A stretch of DNA of 64,000 nt from Aureisphaera sp963669405 (GTDB taxonomy: Bacteria; Bacteroidota; Bacteroidia; Flavobacteriales; Flavobacteriaceae), in contig CAXXHF010000002.1 of NCBI GenBank assembly GCA_963669405.2, positions 62,001 through 126,000 of the forward strand, read 5' to 3'. Both the position numbers and the translations under genes were made by a program. The notes beneath the pieces were generated by a model. It was not told the origin of the DNA, did no database searches, and worked only from the letters and a program-made list of their open reading frames with translations. Numbering within the stretch: the first letter of the stretch is position 1; each line of letters opens with the position of its first letter. Shown in pieces: positions 8,010-17,828 of this stretch.

Positions 8010-9235
8010 TACAAATCAATATTAAAAACTTTTAACAGGCTTCTAGCTCCTAATACAATCGTGGCTATTAAGATAAACCAAGCCATGATATTCTGAAATA
8101 GAGTATTTTTATAGGAACCCAATACAGATTCTCTATTCACTACCCACAATAAAAAAGCCGCAATAATTGGCAACAATAGTCCATTGGCTACTTGTGCAAA
8201 TTTTATGATCTCAATAGGTTTAATACCTGTAGACGAAAGTACCACTCCCAATAAGAGGACAAACATCCAAACCATTCGGAATCGTGATGATTTTAATCCT
8301 CCTTGCCATCCAAAACATCCGCGAACCACATAGGCGGCAGCTAATGGAGCAGTTATAGCCGAAGTAATACCCGCTGCAAAAAGACCCACACTTAAAAAAT
8401 ATTTGGAGAAGCTTCCAAAGAGAGGTTCTAATCCTTTTCCCAAATCTGAAGCATTATTTACTTCTCCTGAATTAATGGCTGCTGCACATACAATAATAGC
8501 CATTGAGACCAAACCACCTACTATAATGGATACTTTAGAATCTTTGCGAGCCGTTTTTAGATCTTCCTTGCCATTCCATTTCTCTTTAACCAATGAAGCA
8601 TGTAAAAACAGGTTATAGGGTACTACGGTGGTTCCAATTAAGGCTATGATAGTTAACCAGCCTTCTTCAGGTACTCTGGGTATAAAAACTCCTTTAAGAA
8701 CTTCAACTAGATTTGGCTTGGTAAGTATTGCAGTGACTACAAAAGAAAGGCTCATAAGGATAACCAGAAACACCAAACTTCGCTCCATTACTTTGTAATT
8801 TCCAATATAAAGCAAAATAAATGCCACCACACCAATAACAATGCTCAAGGTGTTAAATGGAATTTCCAGTATGGTAATACTAGCGTTTGGAATCAATGTC
8901 TCCAACCCCAAAGCTCCTCCACTTATGTTTCCAGCTTCATAGGCTGCATTTCCTATTAAAATTGCGGAAAGTATCAGTAACATGGCTATCCATTTTCCAC
9001 CAGAAGACTTAATTTCATTTTTTACAGTCTCCGCCAGTCCTTTGCCATGTACCAATCCAAGACGAACAGCCATTTCTTGAAGTACAACTGTAGCAATGAT
9101 GGATAATACCATTGCCCATAGCAATGTAAAACCATAGGTAACTCCCGCTAGGGTGCAAACCGTTACAGTTCCAGGTCCTATGAAAGCAGCTGCTACCAAA
9201 GTCCCTGGGCCAATTTTTGTGAACCATTTTCCCAT
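8009..9235 (-). CDS. Nramp-family transporter lacking canonical metal-binding residues
   Basis: This is a 408-aa polytopic membrane protein of the Nramp (LeuT) fold with roughly 11 hydrophobic segments. Aligned by eye with MntH, the TM1 motif DPGN is replaced by GPGT (in FIGPGTVTVCTLAG). The TM6 motif MPH is replaced by VPY (in TTVVPYNLFLHASL). The residues that hold Mn/Fe in true Nramps are therefore missing. The gene is immediately upstream of pxpABC, the same neighbourhood as ycsG beside the pxp (ycsF-kipIA) genes of Bacillus. I infer an importer of 5-oxoproline or a related compound rather than a manganese transporter, but this is untested, so I give no mntH symbol. Confidence 0.85.
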   Translation of the reverse strand: MGKWFTKIGPGTLVAAAFIGPGTVTVCTLAGVTYGFTLLWAMVLSIIATVVLQEMAVRLGLVHGKGLAETVKNEIKSSGGKWIAMLLILSAILIGNAAYEAGNISGGALGLETLIPNASITILEIPFNTLSIVIGVVAFILLYIGNYKVMERSLVFLVILMSLSFVVTAILTKPNLVEVLKGVFIPRVPEEGWLTIIALIGTTVVPYNLFLHASLVKEKWNGKEDLKTARKDSKVSIIVGGLVSMAIIVCAAAINSGEVNNASDLGKGLEPLFGSFSKYFLSVGLFAAGITSAITAPLAAAYVVRGCFGWQGGLKSSRFRMVWMFVLLLGVVLSSTGIKPIEIIKFAQVANGLLLPIIAAFLLWVVNRESVLGSYKNTLFQNIMAWFILIATIVLGARSLLKVFNIDL

Positions 9236-9238
9236 TAC

Positions 9239-12200
9239 CTACAAACTCACTCCAAATCCAAAAGAAATTCGCATTCCATCATCTCCACTAAAAATACCTA
9301 GCTGACCAGAAATGGTATCTACAGCATTAATCCAGAGTCCTCCCCCTACATCACTATGCCAAGTATCGCTACTTTCGCCATCTAACCAGACTCTTCCTGT
9401 ATCTGCACCTCCAAAAATTCCTAATTGCAAAGGCAAGATCCCGGTTTTAAACTTAGGAAAACCGTAGCGTAAATCACCTCCAAATGCCAAAGCACTTTCT
9501 CCACTAAAGCGTTGAGTTCGATAGCCTCTTAATCCATCTCCAGCTCCCAAAACTGCTGCTTGATAAAACTCAAAAGAATCTCCAATATTAAATTGACCTT
9601 GCGCCATGGTTCGTAATACCAACTTATTATCCTTAGTGAGGGAATTATAAAATTGTAATTCTGGCATGATGTATCCATAGGTTCGTTCTGTATCATCAAT
9701 ATTAGATCGAACCCCAGTTTTTACACCAAAATGCATTCCTCTACTGGGAGCCCCTGCATTGTCGTAGCTAGAATACGAATAGCTTACTTCTGCTCCAGCA
9801 AAGTTTTTAGAATCAAAAGTATCTGGCATAGTACTGAAGAAATTGGAAATGAATCGGTTTTCAGTGTTTTCTACTTCTACATTTTCAAAAAAGGCCGTTA
9901 TACCAAAGCGGCCACCGTACAATCCGTCCTTTACTACTCCTAACTTTCCACTGATAATCCCTGTTTTTACGCGGTTAAAATCTAAATCGAAGCCATCTTC
10001 ATCGTCAAAATTTTCGGTTTCATTTCCAAAGCCAAAGAAATTACGTGTGAAATTTTCACTTGTGAAATGACCTCCCAATATTAGGTTCCAATCTCCAATA
10101 ACATCTGCAAACTCTCCATTATAAGCTATATCAAATCCCTCTGTTGCAAAGTAATAAGCTCCTGTGAAAATATGTCTTTGATGAAAAGGATCTGTTTTAA
10201 ATCCTTTAATGGTGTAGGTATCTGAAAAGCCTAAACGTAATCCATCATCAGGATTAGCACCAATGGAGGGAATAATGGAATTGGTTTTGGTTATATGCTT
10301 TCTGAAATCGTAATTATTCACTTCATAATTATCCCTAAAACGGATAGCCCCACCATTATTCACAGCAACTGTATTGGGTTTACTCTTATGGTCATGTACT
10401 TTAATCTTTCTTCCATTTTCAATAGTATATACATCATTGTTTTGTCCTCCTATGATTCTAATGAAAACTGGATTATTTCCTTCGCCTTTAACCACAAATT
10501 GATCATCATCGTCCAGGCCATATATCCACACCTCTTTCGTTTCATTACTTAGAATAGTTCGTTCTTTATAAGGTGCTTCTACTTTTCCATCTTTAATTCG
10601 GGAAATGGAAATCTTGGTAGACCCATTTCCGCGTACAATTTCAAAGTGATCGTCCTTATCAGTTCCCGTCAAAATGAGCAGCTTGGATAGGTATTCATAA
10701 TACTTAGTAGCAAGTGATTCCATTTGATCTCTTCTGGATCGAAATTTCCTTTTAATTTCCTCAGCTCTTTCGTCTTGGACTTCAACAGGGAGTTTTTTGA
10801 AAGCTTCTTCAATAACTGCGTCTGAAAGATTTTGCTGAATATACTTCGCTTGTTTTACCCATTCATCTTTGGATGTAGTTTGTAAAAAGTTACGGTCTAA
10901 TAGGATTCCAGCCGCATTCAACCATCGTATATCTTTAAATTCATCACCATATTTCTGCAACTGTCCAGCACTAGGAATGAGCACTTTAGCAATATCTAAT
11001 AATGCGCCATCATAATAAGAGAATACCTGATCCCTGTCCCTGGGTATAGGGCGGTATACTTTTTCGTTTTTGGAAATATCGAAACGTGACCAACGCCACT
11101 GATCTTGGTGACGATCCCAATCTCCCAACAACATATCAAATAAACGAGCTTTTACAAATGCACTTTCATCAACTCTATATTCCTCATCCTTTCTAAGTTT
11201 CTTCATCATATCACTGGTGCTCTCTATGGCGTCAGGTTTACCAAATGATTTTACATCCAGAAAGCCGTCATCGGGTCGTTCTTCAATAACATATAATTCA
11301 TCTCCAAATTCTGCATTGTATTTCCCCAATTCCCGGTGTTTTGGAATGTACAATAATTGAGGGTTGGTGTGATATACACCAATAGCATCGGCTAAGGGTG
11401 CTACTACGAAAGATGCAAATGGATGACTTGCTGTATAAAAATCCAGAATAAGATCTTCTGTAACTGTTTCTTCAAAGTCTTTTTCTACATAAGTTTCCGT
11501 AAACAACACACTTTGTAGATACTGTGTAGCGCTCTTCTTCACACCACGTATGGCAAAATTGCGTCCTTTCTTATCTAAAACCCGTAGGGATCTTGTTTGA
11601 TGCCCTCCCCCTTTTCGTTCTATAGTAAGACCGCCATAAAGAGTGTCTAATGTAGCTACTGGAACTTTAAGATCGGTTCCATACACATATCTATAATGAT
11701 CTCCCCATAACCATTTATAACTATTCCCTTTTTGGGTTTTTTCTTTTTCATAGGTGGTGGCAACTCTAGATTTTGGGAATTTGTTAGTTAAAGTGGTAAA
11801 ATCATAATCATACTTTGGCCCGTGTATTTCTGAACTAAAAATAGGTGTTGCCTTTTCTCCTTCAGCACTAAAGAAAGTAACTTGAGATGAACCGTCTGTA
11901 TATACATTCAATTCAGCAAACCCAGACGTTCCTGAAACAAATTTAGCACCTTCTCCTAAGGCCACAGCAGAGTTTTTGGAGCCTGAACCAGAAACAATCT
12001 GCTTCACTCCATCTACATCAATATATTGTAAAGAATGTTCATGCCCAGACACCAAAATTAACCGATCGTTCCCTTTGGCCAATGTAATTAATCGATTCAT
12101 GAGCTTATTGTAAAGGACATTGTATCGATCTTGTGGCGACACCCCTCCTTGTGAACGGATTTCTGTTGCCAAACTCCCTAAAATTGGTAAGGGGATTTTA

Positions 12201-12943
12201 GATTTAAATGGAAAAATGTGTTTGTCTAAATTAAAATAACCGCCGTGGGGACCATAGGTGATGGCTGGATGATGCATAGCCAATAAAATGGTTTTCTCAT
12301 TGTTCTTTTTCAATTCCCCTTCTAATTCAAGAATAAAATCATGTCGTGTTTTTATATCACACTCATCATTTATGGTAGGGTGTTTATCCCAATCTGTAAT
12401 GTACCATTGTGTATCTACTGCCAATAAAACAATTTCGTCAGAGATATCAATTTTCTCAATAGGACACCCATCCTCTGGTTGAAAAGTGTTTTTTCCCAAT
12501 TCTTTCTCAACAATCTTTTCTTGGCGTTCTAATCCCTTAAGGCCACTATACCAATCATGATTCCCAGGAATAAAAACGGTGCTCCCCCCAAATTCCTTGG
12601 CAGCATCTATTTGTACATCAATCCTATGCTTAGCTTCATCTTCATTTGCACTACCTTTTTCAGGATATCCTTTCTCATAAATATTATCGCCTAAAAAAAC
12701 AAGGTGGTCCTTAGATGTATCCTTTCCTTTAATGTACTCCTGAAACGCAAGCAAGGTCCTTGTAGAGGAACCTTTTTCGGTATTTCCTGCATCTCCAATA
12801 AGATAAAAGGTGCTTTCTATCTTTTTGGAAGTATTTGTAGAGGTGGTTTCAGAAATGCTTTCATCCGTTTTTGTCTTATAGGTGGCACAACTGGATACTA
12901 AAAAAATGAGGGCAATGCAGAGGTTGGTGTAAACTTTTTTCAT
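9239..12943 (-). CDS. giant lipoprotein: calcineurin-like phosphoesterase plus outer-membrane beta-barrel
   Basis: The 1234-aa product has a lipoprotein signal (VSSC at about residues 16-19). The phosphoesterase motifs follow: GDAGNTEKGS, FLGDNIYEKGY, GNHDWYSG, AMHHPAITYGPHGGY and SGHEHSLQYI, all in the first ~320 residues. A long middle region follows. The last ~350 residues are rich in alternating aromatic and small residues, with GAGDGLRGYRTQRFSGES, a motif of the Omp85/D15 surface antigen barrel, and end in FGFGVSL. All core metallophosphoesterase ligands look intact. It ends 3 nt before the Nramp-like gene and may head that operon. The substrate is unknown. Confidence 0.88.
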   Translation of the reverse strand: MKKVYTNLCIALIFLVSSCATYKTKTDESISETTSTNTSKKIESTFYLIGDAGNTEKGSSTRTLLAFQEYIKGKDTSKDHLVFLGDNIYEKGYPEKGSANEDEAKHRIDVQIDAAKEFGGSTVFIPGNHDWYSGLKGLERQEKIVEKELGKNTFQPEDGCPIEKIDISDEIVLLAVDTQWYITDWDKHPTINDECDIKTRHDFILELEGELKKNNEKTILLAMHHPAITYGPHGGYFNLDKHIFPFKSKIPLPILGSLATEIRSQGGVSPQDRYNVLYNKLMNRLITLAKGNDRLILVSGHEHSLQYIDVDGVKQIVSGSGSKNSAVALGEGAKFVSGTSGFAELNVYTDGSSQVTFFSAEGEKATPIFSSEIHGPKYDYDFTTLTNKFPKSRVATTYEKEKTQKGNSYKWLWGDHYRYVYGTDLKVPVATLDTLYGGLTIERKGGGHQTRSLRVLDKKGRNFAIRGVKKSATQYLQSVLFTETYVEKDFEETVTEDLILDFYTASHPFASFVVAPLADAIGVYHTNPQLLYIPKHRELGKYNAEFGDELYVIEERPDDGFLDVKSFGKPDAIESTSDMMKKLRKDEEYRVDESAFVKARLFDMLLGDWDRHQDQWRWSRFDISKNEKVYRPIPRDRDQVFSYYDGALLDIAKVLIPSAGQLQKYGDEFKDIRWLNAAGILLDRNFLQTTSKDEWVKQAKYIQQNLSDAVIEEAFKKLPVEVQDERAEEIKRKFRSRRDQMESLATKYYEYLSKLLILTGTDKDDHFEIVRGNGSTKISISRIKDGKVEAPYKERTILSNETKEVWIYGLDDDDQFVVKGEGNNPVFIRIIGGQNNDVYTIENGRKIKVHDHKSKPNTVAVNNGGAIRFRDNYEVNNYDFRKHITKTNSIIPSIGANPDDGLRLGFSDTYTIKGFKTDPFHQRHIFTGAYYFATEGFDIAYNGEFADVIGDWNLILGGHFTSENFTRNFFGFGNETENFDDEDGFDLDFNRVKTGIISGKLGVVKDGLYGGRFGITAFFENVEVENTENRFISNFFSTMPDTFDSKNFAGAEVSYSYSSYDNAGAPSRGMHFGVKTGVRSNIDDTERTYGYIMPELQFYNSLTKDNKLVLRTMAQGQFNIGDSFEFYQAAVLGAGDGLRGYRTQRFSGESALAFGGDLRYGFPKFKTGILPLQLGIFGGADTGRVWLDGESSDTWHSDVGGGLWINAVDTISGQLGIFSGDDGMRISFGFGVSL

Positions 12944-12995
12944 ATCGGTTGACTAATGCTAAAATTTAGTAATTTGGTAATCTAATAAACTTGGC

Positions 12996-14195
12996 ATGTC
13001 AACACTCATTGAAAAATCAGAAGCTTACGTACAGCAACTCCTTACAGAGGAGTTGCCCAGTAATTGCATCTATCATAACCTTACTCATACCAAGCGGGTT
13101 TTTAAAAGTACAAAAGAAATTATTGATGGGAGTGGACTTAGTAAGGAAGAATCAGAGATTTTACTTTTGGCCGCCCTATTTCATGATGTTGGATATATCT
13201 ATGGGGCAGAAAACCATGAAATTAAAAGTGTAGAACTTGCTTCCAAATTTCTTAAAGAAAATGGAGCTTCAGATCACCAAATTGCAAAAATTGGTGAATG
13301 TATCATGGCTACCCAATTCAGTGCCGAACCCAAAACGGAACTGGAAAAAATCATTCGGGACGCAGATGCTTCGCACTTTGCAAAGGATTATTTTCAAGAA
13401 GCTAGCGAGTTTTTACGACTTGAATGGAAAATGCAAGGTTGTGCTGACTATAGTAAACGAAAATGGTTGACCGAAAACATCGACCTCCTACGAAATAAAC
13501 ATCAATATCTTTCCCAATATGCTATGGAGCATTGGACACCTAAAAAAGAAGAAAATCTACAACTTATGATACAGGAAAGTGAAGCACTAGCAAACGAAAA
13601 AGCTCTTCAGAAGAAGAAAGAAAGTAAAAAGCTAAAGGAAAAAATGAAAGCTATAGATCCTGAAAAAGCCATTCAAAGTGTTTTTAGGGTTACACTTAGA
13701 AATCATATAAAACTTAGTGACATTGCTGATACCAAAGCGAATATCCTGCTGTCGGTAAATGCCATTATTATTTCGATCGCACTTTCTAATTTAATACCAA
13801 AATTGGATAATCCATCTAATGCCTACCTCATCATTCCAACACTTATTTTTACCATTTCAACAGTGACCTCCATTGTACTATCGGTTTTGGCAACACGCCC
13901 AAATGTCACCAGTGGTAAATTTACCAAGGAAGATGTGCAGAATAAAAAAGTGAACCTTTTATTCTTCGGAAATTTTCATAAAATGAGCCTTGAAGAATAT
14001 GATTGGGCCATGAATGAAATGATAAATGATAAACAGTACATCTATTCATCATTAACCAAAGATTTATATTTTTTGGGGTTGGTACTTCAGAGAAAATATA
14101 AAATCTTGAGGCTTACCTATTCCATTTTTATGAGCGGAATCATTATTTCGGTAGTGGCATTTGCCATCTCATTTATTATGAGTGGTTCTTTGTAA
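12996..14195 (+). CDS. HD phosphohydrolase fused to a Pycsar-effector-like transmembrane domain
   Basis: The N-terminal half (about residues 1-200) is an HD-domain hydrolase: H27/H31, the HD doublet H63-D64 in ALFHDVG, H74 and D122. A lysine/glutamate-rich linker (~200-225) leads to a C-terminal part starting AIQSVFRVTLRNHIKLSDIADTKANILLSVNA. This resembles the membrane effector domain of Pycsar systems (PycTM, DUF5706), with membrane segments near 250-267, 277-301 and 371-397. No cyclase gene is adjacent. A nucleotide-responsive membrane protein is likely; a role in phage defence is only an inference. It converges on the GAF-domain gene with a 4-nt gap. Confidence 0.82.
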   Translation: MSTLIEKSEAYVQQLLTEELPSNCIYHNLTHTKRVFKSTKEIIDGSGLSKEESEILLLAALFHDVGYIYGAENHEIKSVELASKFLKENGASDHQIAKIGECIMATQFSAEPKTELEKIIRDADASHFAKDYFQEASEFLRLEWKMQGCADYSKRKWLTENIDLLRNKHQYLSQYAMEHWTPKKEENLQLMIQESEALANEKALQKKKESKKLKEKMKAIDPEKAIQSVFRVTLRNHIKLSDIADTKANILLSVNAIIISIALSNLIPKLDNPSNAYLIIPTLIFTISTVTSIVLSVLATRPNVTSGKFTKEDVQNKKVNLLFFGNFHKMSLEEYDWAMNEMINDKQYIYSSLTKDLYFLGLVLQRKYKILRLTYSIFMSGIIISVVAFAISFIMSGSL

Positions 14196-14199
14196 CTCC

Positions 14200-16575
14200 T
14201 TAATTATTGATTTCCTTAATTAGATCTTCATAGGTGTAATAAGATTTATCTTTTTTACCTCGATTGTAAAGTACATTCACACGAATTGCTTTTAGTCCTG
14301 TAACTCCTTGCAAATCTTCCAAATCCAAGATTTCTACTTCTTCTCCAAGATGTTTTTTTGATTGAAGGAAATTCACATATTTTAGGTATTCCACTTCATC
14401 ACTACGTTGAGAATATACAATGGTTATTTTACCAGGTTGTGTAATACGTTCATTGGTCCCTTTTATCAAGGCCTTATCTACACGCTTTTTTACTACCTCG
14501 TAACGAGCATTGTAAGTCCCATCCACGTCAAAACGCTTCTCATCCATACGGAATCGTAGGGACAATGAATTATTAAAGACTAATACCATTGAGGCAACAT
14601 CTAATGGAACCAAAAGGTCTTCTTTGAGTTGATAAAACTTATTCTCCATCTCGCACATGGCCTGTAACTGCCATAAGCGGAGATTGTATAAATATATTTT
14701 ATTAAAACTATCCTGTTTGGTTATGGACTCGCCAATGTATAAGTTGTGTTCTACGCCATCAGTTTTAAAGCGCTCGTAGTAATGAGGGTACATTTCCTGA
14801 GCCTTTTCTTGTTTGGTATCTAAGATAGTAGCCATGGTCTTATTAATAAGCATTACAGATTCATCATAATCCTTTCTATGCTTATAAATAAACCCTTTAT
14901 CATGATCTAAGAGTTCATAATACTTATCAATTAACCCTTTAAGCTTATCATCTTTTTTACTTAAATGATCATAAAGTGGTACAATCTCATTGCGTAAGAA
15001 ATTCAACACCTTACGTTCACTATCTACTTGAAGGTTTTGCTCTATATCGGATAGAAAATTATCTATTCGGAAATTAATTTGTTCATAAATAGGCAGTGGC
15101 TCTTCCGAAAAAATCTTGGTAATGATTTTCTTAACATGTTTTAACTGAAGGATGAGATCATCTTTGGTAGCTATATTTCGTGCTGTAGAAGATCCCTTGA
15201 TGTCTATTTGACCAAACAAAGGATACACATCTTGAAAAACGATCTCCTTAAAAGTAGCTTCTTCTCCATTAAGCTTAGTATCAATAACCCGTTTAGCCTC
15301 TTTTTTAAATTTCCAATGTACACTGGGGTGAATGGAAGTACACTCCTGCTGAATGAGCAATTCCATTTCGTTGTCTTTTTCCTCCTTGGAACGACGTACG
15401 GAATCTACCAAGAAAGGCATGATATCCTTTAACTTATTAGCATTTATTGTATTTAATTCCTGAGGATTGGGCGATACGATTTCCATCATTCCGAAAAGTG
15501 TGTCTTCATTATGAATAGGTTGAATGATCGCACTTTTCACTCCTTGCTTCTGTAATTTTTTATACAATTGATTTTCAGGGTACAACTTTACGTACCTATC
15601 GATATCTGATATACAATATGCCTCCCCTGTTTTCATTAAATGTTGGTAGGAATGTGAACAAAGGGCTTTATTACAGGATTCCTTGGTCGCTTCATCAAGA
15701 ATGTAACTTTTCACATTCAATAGTGTAGGAGGTGCTTGAAATGTATCATCTTCTGGTTCATAAATAGAATACCCCACTTCCAATTGCGGCAAGTTGAAAA
15801 TAGCTCTAAGGATTTGCTGAAATTGTTGGGCAAAATTTTCATCCTTCGGATCGTTCTGCAACAAATTCGCTTTAAAATTAGATAAAGAAACATCGGTAGT
15901 AGCATCATAAATATTGGCTATAACAAAACCACTAAACTTCCAGCTATTGGGAGGGAATTTTTCCTTCCAAACTTCAATCTTATCAAAGCTATCCAGCAAC
16001 TCAGCAACATCTTCAGGTGTTATATCTATACTCGTTTCTGTCTTTTGTATATCAATGAAATCTCCATTGTACAAGACACGATAATGTCTCATAATTCCTT
16101 GAGAATCCGGAATATCGTAATAAAATGGTCTTCTAAAGTCGGTTTTGTACCCATAGTACGAATTCAAAATGACGCTACACCCCATGATATACATTTCATC
16201 ATCAGAGAAATCGGCTAGCTTCATATTGTAGGTAGTACCAGATATCTTTGTAATGTTATCATAGCGCTCAGAAGATTTCACTACATAATCCTGAAAAGGA
16301 ATCGTGGCAATCTTAATTTCGTTTTTCTGTAGAACGGAAGCAAAAAGATCTTCTAAAATAAGATCTATTTGTTCTTTATGCGCTTCTATTTCGTCCGTGG
16401 TGGCCATTCCATTGGCCAATACTGGATATTCCTCAGCAATTTTAAGTACTTCGGCTGCCCTAGCACGAAATAAAACATTGTTGCTATTCAATTTTTCCCT
16501 GTAAGCATCAAATAGCTTTTTAAAGCTTATTTCTACACTTAATGGGAAATCTCCATTAGTAATTTTCGCTTTCAT
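14200..16575 (-). CDS. GAF-domain-containing protein, function unknown
   Basis: The 791-aa protein appears cytoplasmic: no signal peptide or membrane segment. A region at roughly residues 270-400 (from PQLEVGYSIYEPEDD through KSAIIQPIHNEDTLFGMMEIVSP) has the look of a GAF domain, flanked by conserved but unrecognised N- and C-terminal regions with long helical stretches. I recognise no kinase, cyclase or output domain. Such proteins are common in Flavobacteriaceae. It is convergent with the HD/PycTM-like gene (stops 4 nt apart). If GAF binds a cyclic nucleotide, the two could belong to one signalling context, but nothing in the sequence proves that. Confidence 0.7.
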   Translation of the reverse strand: MKAKITNGDFPLSVEISFKKLFDAYREKLNSNNVLFRARAAEVLKIAEEYPVLANGMATTDEIEAHKEQIDLILEDLFASVLQKNEIKIATIPFQDYVVKSSERYDNITKISGTTYNMKLADFSDDEMYIMGCSVILNSYYGYKTDFRRPFYYDIPDSQGIMRHYRVLYNGDFIDIQKTETSIDITPEDVAELLDSFDKIEVWKEKFPPNSWKFSGFVIANIYDATTDVSLSNFKANLLQNDPKDENFAQQFQQILRAIFNLPQLEVGYSIYEPEDDTFQAPPTLLNVKSYILDEATKESCNKALCSHSYQHLMKTGEAYCISDIDRYVKLYPENQLYKKLQKQGVKSAIIQPIHNEDTLFGMMEIVSPNPQELNTINANKLKDIMPFLVDSVRRSKEEKDNEMELLIQQECTSIHPSVHWKFKKEAKRVIDTKLNGEEATFKEIVFQDVYPLFGQIDIKGSSTARNIATKDDLILQLKHVKKIITKIFSEEPLPIYEQINFRIDNFLSDIEQNLQVDSERKVLNFLRNEIVPLYDHLSKKDDKLKGLIDKYYELLDHDKGFIYKHRKDYDESVMLINKTMATILDTKQEKAQEMYPHYYERFKTDGVEHNLYIGESITKQDSFNKIYLYNLRLWQLQAMCEMENKFYQLKEDLLVPLDVASMVLVFNNSLSLRFRMDEKRFDVDGTYNARYEVVKKRVDKALIKGTNERITQPGKITIVYSQRSDEVEYLKYVNFLQSKKHLGEEVEILDLEDLQGVTGLKAIRVNVLYNRGKKDKSYYTYEDLIKEINN

Positions 16576-16687
16576 TATCAGTCTATTACATTATAAAATT
16601 AAGAATTATCCCGCAAGTGGGACTACTCAGCGCACTAATTAACAGTATTTTCAGAAAACCATACTTTTTTTCAGAAAAAAATACTGT

Positions 16688-16695
16688 TACTTTTG
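16688..16695 (+). promoter_or_regulatory. -7 box of the thioredoxin-like lipoprotein gene
   Basis: TACTTTTG matches TAnnTTTG. It lies 20 nt before the ATG at 16716 and downstream of other in-frame start codons, so it decides the start. Confidence 0.6.
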
Positions 16696-16715
16696 TGACG
16701 AAAAACCTATACAAA

Positions 16716-17828
16716 ATGAGACGACTATTAGGAGTTTTTATTACACTTTTGTTAATATCTTGTAATGAAAAAGATTCGAACAACTACACTTTAGAAGGAA
16801 ATGCAACTGGATATGAGGATGGAACCAAAGTATTGGTATACGATGTAGTAGAAAATCAACCCAAAATCACGGATACCCTGGAAGTAGCTGGTGGAAAGTT
16901 TTCCACTACCTATCCTAACACTGATGGGGTTGAAATTAAATTGTTACGTGTTGATGGAACACGCAATAACATTATCTTCTTTGTTGAAAACGAACCAATA
17001 AAGGCAACTATTTATAAAGATAGTCTTGCCTCTTCTTTTGTAACTGGTGGAAAACAAAATGAGCTTTATAGGGAATTTAATAATGGAATGTCTTCCATTA
17101 ATAAACGTAAACAGGATCTTGCACTTGCATTTAGACAGGCACAACAGGAACAAGACGGGGTATTGGCAAATGAGTTACGAAATGAAAATCAAGTCTTGAT
17201 TGGTGAAGAAAGAAGTTTTAAGACCAAATTTGTTCGTGAAAACAGTAATTCTATATTTAGTATCATGTTACTGTCTGAGTTGTTTGGAAAGGAAGAAATT
17301 TCTGCTGATGAAGCTAATCAAATCATAAGCAGCTTAAGTCCAAAAATGGCTAAGCATACTTTGGTAGATGATTTGAAGAAGACCATTGAGGCAAAAAAGA
17401 AAGCCAATGTTGGTGGAGTTGCTCCAGATTTCTCAGCCCCTACTCCCACTGGTGAAATGCTATCTCTTAAAGATGTTTTAGGAAAATATACCATTATAGA
17501 TTTTTGGGCTTCTTGGTGTCGTCCCTGTCGTATGGAAAACCCGAACGTGGTAAAAGTTTACAACAAATACCACGATAAAGGGCTTAATATTATTAGTGTT
17601 TCTTTAGATAAAGCCAACCAAAAAGAACGATGGTTAAAAGCCATCCAAGATGACCAAATGGATTGGTATCACGTTTCTAACCTAAAGTTTTGGCAAGACC
17701 CCATTGCAAAACAATATAACGTAAGAAGTATTCCTGCCACCTTTTTGTTAGACGAGGAAGGCAAGATCATAGACAAAAACTTACGTGGGCCTGCCCTTGA
17801 GCAGCGTATTGCTGGTCTTCTGGATTAG
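16716..17828 (+). CDS. thioredoxin-like (TlpA/ResA-type) lipoprotein with N-terminal DUF4369-like domain
   Basis: I start at the ATG at 16716 because it gives a clean lipoprotein signal (MRRLLGVFITLLLISC) and follows a promoter box; the frame is open further upstream without sense. The first ~200 residues resemble the DUF4369 domain of Bacteroidota thiol oxidoreductases. The C-terminal ~140 residues are an AhpC/TSA-thioredoxin fold with the redox pair C268-R-P-C271 in WASWCRPCR and the cis-proline loop near SIPATFLLD. It should act in the periplasm as a disulfide reductase. Its stop overlaps the stop of the convergent SIMPL gene. Confidence 0.9.
   Translation: MRRLLGVFITLLLISCNEKDSNNYTLEGNATGYEDGTKVLVYDVVENQPKITDTLEVAGGKFSTTYPNTDGVEIKLLRVDGTRNNIIFFVENEPIKATIYKDSLASSFVTGGKQNELYREFNNGMSSINKRKQDLALAFRQAQQEQDGVLANELRNENQVLIGEERSFKTKFVRENSNSIFSIMLLSELFGKEEISADEANQIISSLSPKMAKHTLVDDLKKTIEAKKKANVGGVAPDFSAPTPTGEMLSLKDVLGKYTIIDFWASWCRPCRMENPNVVKVYNKYHDKGLNIISVSLDKANQKERWLKAIQDDQMDWYHVSNLKFWQDPIAKQYNVRSIPATFLLDEEGKIIDKNLRGPALEQRIAGLLD

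Noticed and set aside
8009..9235. Annotation of the Nramp-like gene as mntH.
   Set aside because: The metal-binding motifs DPGN and MPH are both replaced, and the gene is coupled to 5-oxoprolinase.
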